Shown here in pieces: positions 5,679 to 10,271 of a stretch of 10,271 nucleotides of DNA. Each line of letters opens with the position of its first letter. Within the stretch, counting starts at the first letter, position 1. The stretch covers positions 1-10,271 of the forward strand of contig JAIRSV010000086.1 of assembly GCA_031255275.1 (NCBI GenBank), in the 5' to 3' direction. Below the pieces are notes generated by a model. The model worked only from the letters and a program-made list of their open reading frames with translations, did not search any database and was not told the DNA's origin. This DNA is from Proteiniphilum sp. Lineage in GTDB: Bacteria; Bacteroidota; Bacteroidia; Bacteroidales; Dysgonomonadaceae. The position numbers and the translations under genes are program-made.

Positions 5679-7673
5679 TTAATGCGGTCCGAATTTGTCG
5701 CGGATCACTTCAAATGATGTTCTGCGGTTGATCTGATCGGCAATTTCCTGCTGATCGGGCGCAAGTTTTTCAATAAATTCTTCGGTCAGCGCGTCCCCCT
5801 CCTTCAGGAAACCGAATTGTTCCGCCATCTTTTTCGTCACTCTCGCCGGCCGGGTTTTGCCGAAACCGCGGACTGACAGTCGTTGCCTGTCTGTACCGCG
5901 GGCTGCGAGCCAGTCTGTCACCGATTGCGCACGACGCTGTGAGAGAGCGAAATTGTATTCGTCCGAACCTTTGCGGTCGGTATGGGCCGTGAGTTTTATT
6001 GTGACGGTGGGATTATCGTTGAGCAGGGTTATCAGCCCTTCCAGTTTCTCTATCGATTCCGGTCGCAGCGTGTCGCTGTCTAAATCGTAGAATATATTTT
6101 CCGGCAGCACGGGTCTATTATAAGGTACCATATAAGGTACCATTTCAAAATCGACATAGTAGAGCGTATCCTTTTCTGTGGGAGCGGTGGAGAATGTCTG
6201 CCTCTGATTGAGGAAGCCGTCTGCCGCCGCTGTCAGCAGGTAATCCACACCACTCCCGGCTTTGAAGCGGTATTCCCCCTCCTTTCCGGTCACGAGCCGG
6301 AGTTGCGATCCGTCGCTTCCCTCCACGGTTATGATGGCGCCCGGTATAAAATCATCTTCCGGATCCGCGGAAAAACCTTCTATCCACACGGATACTTCCG
6401 GACGGGCAAAAGAGTAGATATGATCGTACCCCCGCGCGTTATTCCGGTTGGAACTGAAAAATCCCTTTTCTTCTCCCGGCGCGAATGTGATGCCAAAATC
6501 ATCGGCCGGCGAATTGAGGGGTGACTGCAGATTGCTTACCTGCCATCTGTTCCCCCTTTCTTCGGCCACAAACAGATCCAGGCCACCCATTCCGGGATGT
6601 CCGTCGGAGGAGAAGTAGAGTGTGGTATCATTACACAGAGAGGGGAAAAGTTCGTCGCCGGCCGTATTGATTTCCGGCCCCGGATTTTCGACAAAAAGAA
6701 TCTCTTCATTATTCCGGATCGCCGCTCTCCAAATATCTTTGCCACCATATCCGCCCGGCATGTCGGAAACAAAGTAAAGGTAATGGCCCGAAGGAGAGAT
6801 GGCGGGATGGGCAAAAACCGAGATCGAGTCATTCTTCACAATCTCCAAAGGGCGGCCTTCGCTCCACCCGTCGCCGCCTCGTCCGGAAAGATAAATCTTC
6901 ACGGTTGCAGGGCGGTCGGGGTCGGCGTGACAGAAGGTGTAATACATCCACTCCCCGGACGGAGAGATGGAAGGCGTTCCCTCGTCTTCATCCGTGTTGA
7001 TGCCTGAACTTATCCGTTCCGGTTTCTGCCACTCTCCGTGCTCATTCCTGACTGAGAGGAAAAGGTCGTTGTATTTCATTCCGGTGACAGGGCTTTTCTC
7101 CTCACCGAGCGCCTCTTCCCTCGAAGAGGTAAAATAGAGCCGGTCGCCTTCAGGGGTGAGCGCCGGACTGAATTCGCTCCGGGCGGAATTGAATAATTCC
7201 GCTCGCTGTACGGTATATCCCGAGGGATTTTCGTTCCATATAATCGCCTGATCCGCACCGCGCAGCCCGTTGAGGGCAATCGGATCGTCCGGCCTGAATG
7301 TCAGGAATCGACGGTACGCTTCCTTTGCCGCCTCATACTTCCCTTCCCGATGCAGCATCCGGGCATAGTGGAGGTACATCACCGTATCGGGATACCCGTA
7401 ACGGATAGCGTTACCGTAAGCAGTCGCGGCACGGGCAGACTGATTGAGCCTGCGGTAATTTTCCCCCGCTTCAAAAGCAATAATCCCCCGCAGCGCCCGC
7501 TCCCTGCGCGGCGTACTGCGATACAGCCTTCTGCAGGTCTCGCCCGCGGCATGATACTCTCCGCGCAGGTATTGTCCCCGCGCATCACTCAGTTTTGCCT
7601 GGCTGCACGAAAGCAGGAGACTCAGAGCAGCAGCCGGAAAGATCGGCAGAATGTATGAAATGCGAAAATTCAA
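5679..7673 (-). CDS. OmpA-family lipoprotein with TPR, PD40 propeller and CRD domains (PorE-like)
   Basis: The architecture matches PorE, the outer-membrane lipoprotein proposed to anchor the type IX secretion system to peptidoglycan in Porphyromonas. Counting from the TTG at 7673 (664 residues), there is a lipoprotein signal (ISYILPIFPAAALSLLLSC, acylated Cys 23), TPR-like helices (about 28-140), PD40/WD40-like strands repeating SPSGxxxY and LYFSSD motifs (about 160-422), a carboxypeptidase-regulatory-like domain (about 428-510), then OmpA_C (about 525-610) with NIFYDLDSDTL, HTDRKGSDEYN and LSQRRAQSV, which carry the diaminopimelate-binding Asp and Arg. The tail QEIADQINRRTSFEVI is typical of this subfamily. 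The frame continues upstream to ATG 7757 and GTG 7793, but those starts put about 30-40 extra residues before the signal, so TTG is preferred. Paralogs with this layout exist, so the porE assignment is not certain. It is divergent from dnaK. Confidence 0.88.
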   Translation of the reverse strand: MNFRISYILPIFPAAALSLLLSCSQAKLSDARGQYLRGEYHAAGETCRRLYRSTPRRERALRGIIAFEAGENYRRLNQSARAATAYGNAIRYGYPDTVMYLHYARMLHREGKYEAAKEAYRRFLTFRPDDPIALNGLRGADQAIIWNENPSGYTVQRAELFNSARSEFSPALTPEGDRLYFTSSREEALGEEKSPVTGMKYNDLFLSVRNEHGEWQKPERISSGINTDEDEGTPSISPSGEWMYYTFCHADPDRPATVKIYLSGRGGDGWSEGRPLEIVKNDSISVFAHPAISPSGHYLYFVSDMPGGYGGKDIWRAAIRNNEEILFVENPGPEINTAGDELFPSLCNDTTLYFSSDGHPGMGGLDLFVAEERGNRWQVSNLQSPLNSPADDFGITFAPGEEKGFFSSNRNNARGYDHIYSFARPEVSVWIEGFSADPEDDFIPGAIITVEGSDGSQLRLVTGKEGEYRFKAGSGVDYLLTAAADGFLNQRQTFSTAPTEKDTLYYVDFEMVPYMVPYNRPVLPENIFYDLDSDTLRPESIEKLEGLITLLNDNPTVTIKLTAHTDRKGSDEYNFALSQRRAQSVTDWLAARGTDRQRLSVRGFGKTRPARVTKKMAEQFGFLKEGDALTEEFIEKLAPDQQEIADQINRRTSFEVIRDKFGPH
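6119..6142 (-). repeat. 12-bp tandem duplication (two exact copies) inside the PorE-like gene
   Basis: On the + strand the unit TATAAGGTACCA occurs twice back to back. It keeps the reading frame and encodes MVPYMVPY on the minus strand, in the linker between the CRD-like domain and OmpA_C. Perfect identity of the copies, including synonymous positions, suggests a recent slippage event rather than conserved structure. Confidence 0.9.
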
Positions 7674-7827
7674 ATTGATTGTTTTAGCTGAAAAACGGTT
7701 TTTCGGGGAAAATATTGTCCCGGAAGCGTACTGAATACGGAAACCGGAAACCGTCATATTGGCAGAAAGCCTTTTGCCTCGAAAATTTGGCACAACATTT
7801 GAGAAAGACGTAGTGAGTCAAAAAAAC

Positions 7828-7851
7828 AAACCGACCGGTTACAGCCGGTTT
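7828..7851 (+). promoter_or_regulatory. CCGGTT repeat/hairpin cluster in the dnaK leader
   Basis: AAACCG (7828-7833) pairs with CGGTTT (7846-7851) around a 12-nt loop; alternatively ACCGG (7834-7838) pairs with CCGGT (7845-7849) around six bases. CCGGTT is also repeated directly with a 10-bp period (7835 and 7845), about one helical turn, and preceded by an inverted AACCG. The cluster lies 52 nt before the dnaK ATG, in the region shared with the divergent PorE-like gene. It could be an operator or an mRNA leader structure. It is not the HrcA-binding CIRCE element. Confidence 0.3.
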
Positions 7852-7902
7852 TGACAGACAAATTAAAACAAAAAAAGGAATATAATAACAACACTATAAA
7901 TT

Positions 7903-9816
7903 ATGGGAAAAATAATAGGAATAGACCTGGGAACAACCAACTCGTGCGTATCCGTCATGGAAGGCAGCGAACCGGTTGTAATCCCCAATAATGAAGGCAA
8001 ACGGACTACCCCTTCGGTAGTGGCATTTATGGATAACGGCGAGCGCAAGGTAGGCGATCCTGCCAAGCGTCAGGCCATAACCAACCCCAATAATACAATC
8101 TCCTCCATCAAAACATTCATGGGAGAAACGTTCGATCAGGTGCGGAAAGAGATCGGCCGCGTGCCCTATAAAGTAGCGAAGGGCGACAATAATACTCCGC
8201 GCGTCGACATCAGCGGACATCTTTACACGCCGCAGGAAATTTCGGCCATCGTATTGCAAAAGATGAAAAAAACGGCCGAAGATTATCTCGGGCAGGAAGT
8301 CAAAGAAGCCGTGATCACCGTCCCGGCATACTTTAGCGATGCACAGCGCCAGGCAACCAAAGAGGCCGGCGAAATTGCGGGACTGGCCGTCCGCCGTATC
8401 GTCAACGAACCGACAGCCGCCGCACTGGCTTATGGCCTCGACAAGCAAAACAAAGACTCCAAGGTAGCCGTATTCGACCTGGGAGGCGGCACATTCGACA
8501 TATCCATCCTGGAACTGGGCGACGGCGTCTTTGAGGTGAAATCCACGAACGGCGACACTCATCTCGGAGGAGATGATTTCGACCACCGTATTATCGACTG
8601 GCTCGCCGACGAATTTATGAAGGACGAAGGAGTGGATCTGCGCAGAGATCCAATGGCACTTCAACGGCTGAAGGAGGCCGCCGAAAAGGCGAAGATTGAA
8701 CTCTCAAGCGCCACCGGTACGGAGATAAACCTCCCCTACATCATGCCCGTAAACGGTATTCCGAAACACTTGGTTAAAACGCTTTCGCGGGCTAAATTCG
8801 AACAGTTGATCGATGATCTGCTGCAGAAATGCAAGGAACCGTGCCTCACCGCAATGAAAGATGCCGGAATGACGAACGCCGATATTGACGAGATCATTCT
8901 GGTAGGCGGTTCCACCCGCATACCGGCCGTACAGGATCTGGTAGAAAAACTGTTCGGGAAAAAACCGCACAAAGGAGTAAATCCGGATGAAGTAGTTGCC
9001 ATTGGAGCAGCTATCCAGGGCGCCGTACTGACGGGCGAAGTAAAAGACGTCCTCCTGCTGGACGTCACCCCCCTTTCACTCGGAATTGAAACGCTGGGCG
9101 GTGTGATGACCAGGCTGATAGAGGCCAATACCACCATCCCGACGAAGAAGAGCGAAGTATTCTCCACAGCAGCAGACAGTCAGCCATCCGTACAGATCAA
9201 CGTACTGCAGGGCGAGCGTTCGATGGCCCGCGACAACAAACAGATCGGCGTCTTCAACCTCGACGGTATCCCGCCGGCTCCGCGCGGCATACCCCAGATC
9301 GAAGTAACGTTCGATATCGACGCCAACGGCATCCTCAGCGTCTCAGCCAGAGACAAAGCCACCGGCAAGGAACAGAAAATACGGATCGAAGCCTCCTCCG
9401 GCCTGAGCGACGACGAAATCAAACGGATGAAGGAAGAAGCCGCCGCCAATGCCGAAGCCGACAGAAAGGAAAAAGACCGTATCGACAAACTGAATCATGC
9501 CGATTCAACCATTTTCCAGACGGAAAAACAGCTGAAAGATCTGGGCGACAAGATTCCCGCCGACCGGAAAGCGCCTGTAGAAGCAGCCCTCAACAAACTG
9601 AAGGAAGCCCACAAAGCGCAAAATCTCGATGGCATCGACGCCGCTACCGGCGAACTGAATGCAGCCTTCCAGGCAGCATCGCAGGATATGTATAACGCCA
9701 CTAACGCGCAGGCCGGCCCGCAACCCGGTGCAGATGCAGACCAGCAGTCATCTCAAGGCGGCAATCGGTCTTCCGGAAATGATGTGACGGACGTAGATTT
9801 TGAGGAAGTGAAATAA
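7903..9816 (+). CDS. dnaK: Molecular chaperone DnaK (Hsp70)
   Basis: DnaK is the cytosolic ATP-dependent Hsp70 that binds exposed hydrophobic peptides with DnaJ and GrpE. The 637-residue product is full length. The nucleotide-binding domain shows the phosphate-1 loop IIGIDLGTTNSCV (4-16), IVNEPTAAALAYGLDK (166-181), phosphate-2 VFDLGGGTFDIS (190-201) and adenosine motif ILVGGSTRIP (332-341). The interdomain linker DVLLLDVTPLSLG (382-394) leads into the beta substrate-binding domain, then a helical lid (about 500-600) and a disordered tail ending VTDVDFEEVK, the usual bacterial C-terminus. The insertion in subdomain IIB typical of Gram-negative DnaK is present. No dnaJ or grpE adjoins; the gene stands alone, divergent from the PorE-like gene, and is followed by a strong terminator. 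The start lacks a Shine-Dalgarno and lies in an A-rich leader. No CIRCE is seen; a weak AACATTTG (7794-7801) is the nearest -7-like box. Confidence 0.99.
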   Translation: MGKIIGIDLGTTNSCVSVMEGSEPVVIPNNEGKRTTPSVVAFMDNGERKVGDPAKRQAITNPNNTISSIKTFMGETFDQVRKEIGRVPYKVAKGDNNTPRVDISGHLYTPQEISAIVLQKMKKTAEDYLGQEVKEAVITVPAYFSDAQRQATKEAGEIAGLAVRRIVNEPTAAALAYGLDKQNKDSKVAVFDLGGGTFDISILELGDGVFEVKSTNGDTHLGGDDFDHRIIDWLADEFMKDEGVDLRRDPMALQRLKEAAEKAKIELSSATGTEINLPYIMPVNGIPKHLVKTLSRAKFEQLIDDLLQKCKEPCLTAMKDAGMTNADIDEIILVGGSTRIPAVQDLVEKLFGKKPHKGVNPDEVVAIGAAIQGAVLTGEVKDVLLLDVTPLSLGIETLGGVMTRLIEANTTIPTKKSEVFSTAADSQPSVQINVLQGERSMARDNKQIGVFNLDGIPPAPRGIPQIEVTFDIDANGILSVSARDKATGKEQKIRIEASSGLSDDEIKRMKEEAAANAEADRKEKDRIDKLNHADSTIFQTEKQLKDLGDKIPADRKAPVEAALNKLKEAHKAQNLDGIDAATGELNAAFQAASQDMYNATNAQAGPQPGADADQQSSQGGNRSSGNDVTDVDFEEVK

Positions 9817-9848
9817 CACCCATAAACAAGCAGTAGCTTAAAATAGAT

Positions 9849-9882
9849 AAAAAGCGATAGCACAATGTGTTATCGCTTTTTT
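9849..9882 (+). terminator. Intrinsic terminator of dnaK
   Basis: AAAAAGCGATA (9849-9859) pairs perfectly with TATCGCTTTTT (9871-9881), and the stem extends inward by a G-T and two Watson-Crick pairs to a short loop. The right arm ends in a run of six T. It starts 33 nt after the dnaK stop. The A-tract on the left arm means it may also work in reverse, stopping transcription arriving from the right. Confidence 0.88.
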
Positions 9883-9927
9883 GTTTATAAATATTTCTTG
9901 ATATTTACGCTTGTATATCGCTTTTTT
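9871..9927 (+). repeat. Direct repeat TATCGCTTTTTT duplicating the terminator arm
   Basis: The 12 bases at 9871-9882 recur exactly at 9916-9927, 45 bp downstream, and the following bases are also similar (gTTtATA and aTTgTATA). The second copy has no matching left arm nearby, so it is not a second terminator. It may be a partial duplication or an attachment-site remnant of an element inserted behind dnaK. Confidence 0.75.
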
Positions 9928-9934
9928 ATTGTAT

Positions 9935-9947
9935 ATCTGTACCAGAT
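9935..9947. repeat. Short inverted repeat in the dnaK-distal spacer
   Basis: ATCTG (9935-9939) and CAGAT (9943-9947) are perfect inverted five-base arms around TAC. It lies 8 nt past the second TATCGCTTTTTT copy in AT-rich DNA with no gene. It could be a protein-binding site, such as a recombinase core or repressor operator, but is short enough to be chance. Confidence 0.25.
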
Positions 9948-10003
9948 TTGTATCGGGCGTTATTTGATTAGAAAGTGCGCTTTATACATTCTTATAACAT
10001 CTT

Positions 10004-10020
10004 ATTAGTCTTCAATTAGT
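10004..10020 (+). repeat. ATTAGT direct repeat with 11-bp period upstream of the edge gene
   Basis: ATTAGT occurs at 10004-10009 and 10015-10020, one helical turn apart, 16 nt before the ATG at 10036; a related ATTAGA is at 9967. Same-face repeats just upstream of a small DNA-binding protein gene are the arrangement expected of an autoregulatory operator or excisionase binding site, but each unit is only six bases. Confidence 0.3.
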
Positions 10021-10035
10021 ATAAAAACACGATAT

Positions 10036-10271
10036 ATGGGAGTTAGTAACTTGACAATACCGACAGTGTGCGAGCATGGCGGAAAGCCGTTTGAAGCACG
10101 GACATTCACCCCCCGCTTTTGCAGCAGTGTCTGCAATACCGCTTCTTTGCGTAATCGCAAAAAGCAGGCATTGGAAGAAGAACGCAAGCAGCAAATTTTA
10201 CAGGAAAATGTTGCTGTCATTGCTGAAATCCAAACACGCCCCTACATTTCCATTGCGGAGGCAGTTGTTTT
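10036..10271 (+). CDS. Partial zinc-ribbon/helix-turn-helix protein, excisionase-like (3' end outside window)
   Basis: Seventy-eight codons are open from ATG 10036 to the window end; an in-frame TAG at 10006 limits upstream extension. The N-terminus reads LTIPTVCEHGGKPFEAR followed by FCSSVCN (28-34), resembling the small zinc-ribbon heads (C-x2-C-G-K-x-F ... F-C-S-x2-C) of helix-turn-helix proteins in Bacteroides integrative and mobilizable elements. A charged helix follows (about 38-62), and then YISIAEAVV (70-78), which fits the first helix of a MerR/excisionase-type DNA-binding domain whose remainder lies outside the window. Such proteins usually bind next to the integrase gene or act as recombination directionality factors. 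One expected cysteine is glycine (G15). This identification rests on family memory and on a truncated sequence; an ordinary transcriptional regulator is the main alternative. Confidence 0.7.
   Translation, partial: MGVSNLTIPTVCEHGGKPFEARTFTPRFCSSVCNTASLRNRKKQALEEERKQQILQENVAVIAEIQTRPYISIAEAVV

Noticed and set aside
6597..7007. Plus-strand frame of 136 codons opposite the PorE-like gene
   Set aside because: Antisense shadow of a gene with recognisable domains; Arg/Gly-rich composition and no family resemblance.
7851..7886. TTGACA (7851-7856) and TATAAT (7881-7886) resembling a sigma-70 promoter for dnaK
   Set aside because: The spacer is 24 bp instead of about 17, and Bacteroidota primary sigma factors prefer TTG/TAnnTTTG, so the match is probably coincidental in AT-rich DNA.
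7894..8664. 256-codon open frame on the minus strand across dnaK
   Set aside because: It lies wholly opposite dnaK, has low-complexity composition unlike any family, and is explained by dnaK codon bias.

Overview
The window looks like a chromosomal segment of a Bacteroidota bacterium, most likely order Bacteroidales. Four things point there: a DUF4835-family exported protein directly before recN; a large OmpA-type lipoprotein with TPR, PD40 propeller, carboxypeptidase-regulatory-like (CRD) and OmpA domains, the architecture of PorE of the type IX secretion system; translation starts that mostly lack a Shine-Dalgarno sequence; and exact copies of the Bacteroidota -7 promoter box TAnnTTTG before two of the transcription units. 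The family within Bacteroidales is not resolved.

Left part (1-1320, + strand): a possible tail of an unrecognised gene, then tatA and tatC, a minimal twin-arginine translocase. Middle part (1368-7793, - strand): read in transcription order, the PorE-like lipoprotein gene, a 165-nt gap with a promoter-like box, then a tight run of DUF4835 gene, recN, rlmB-like rRNA methyltransferase gene, ridA and a two-repeat yccF gene. Spacings in that run are 8 nt, an ATGA overlap, 30 nt and another ATGA overlap, so it is almost certainly one operon mixing DNA repair, rRNA modification, metabolite-damage control and envelope functions. It converges on tatC across 47 nt.

Right part (7903-10271, + strand): dnaK, divergent from the PorE-like gene, followed by a strong intrinsic terminator. 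Beyond it is an AT-rich 219-nt spacer with short direct repeats, then the start of a gene cut by the window edge. That gene resembles the small zinc-ribbon/helix-turn-helix (excisionase-like) proteins of Bacteroides integrative elements. The end of dnaK is therefore a plausible junction between core chromosome and a mobile or accessory element, and it is the most interesting place in the window.

Most of the window is ordinary core genome. I see no rRNA, tRNA, CRISPR array, insertion sequence or clearly novel multigene system. Apart from the junction, the notable points are small: a 12-bp tandem duplication inside the PorE-like gene, a missing cysteine in the zinc-ribbon motif of the edge gene, duplicated terminator sequence, repeat-rich leaders, and non-standard signal-peptide starts.
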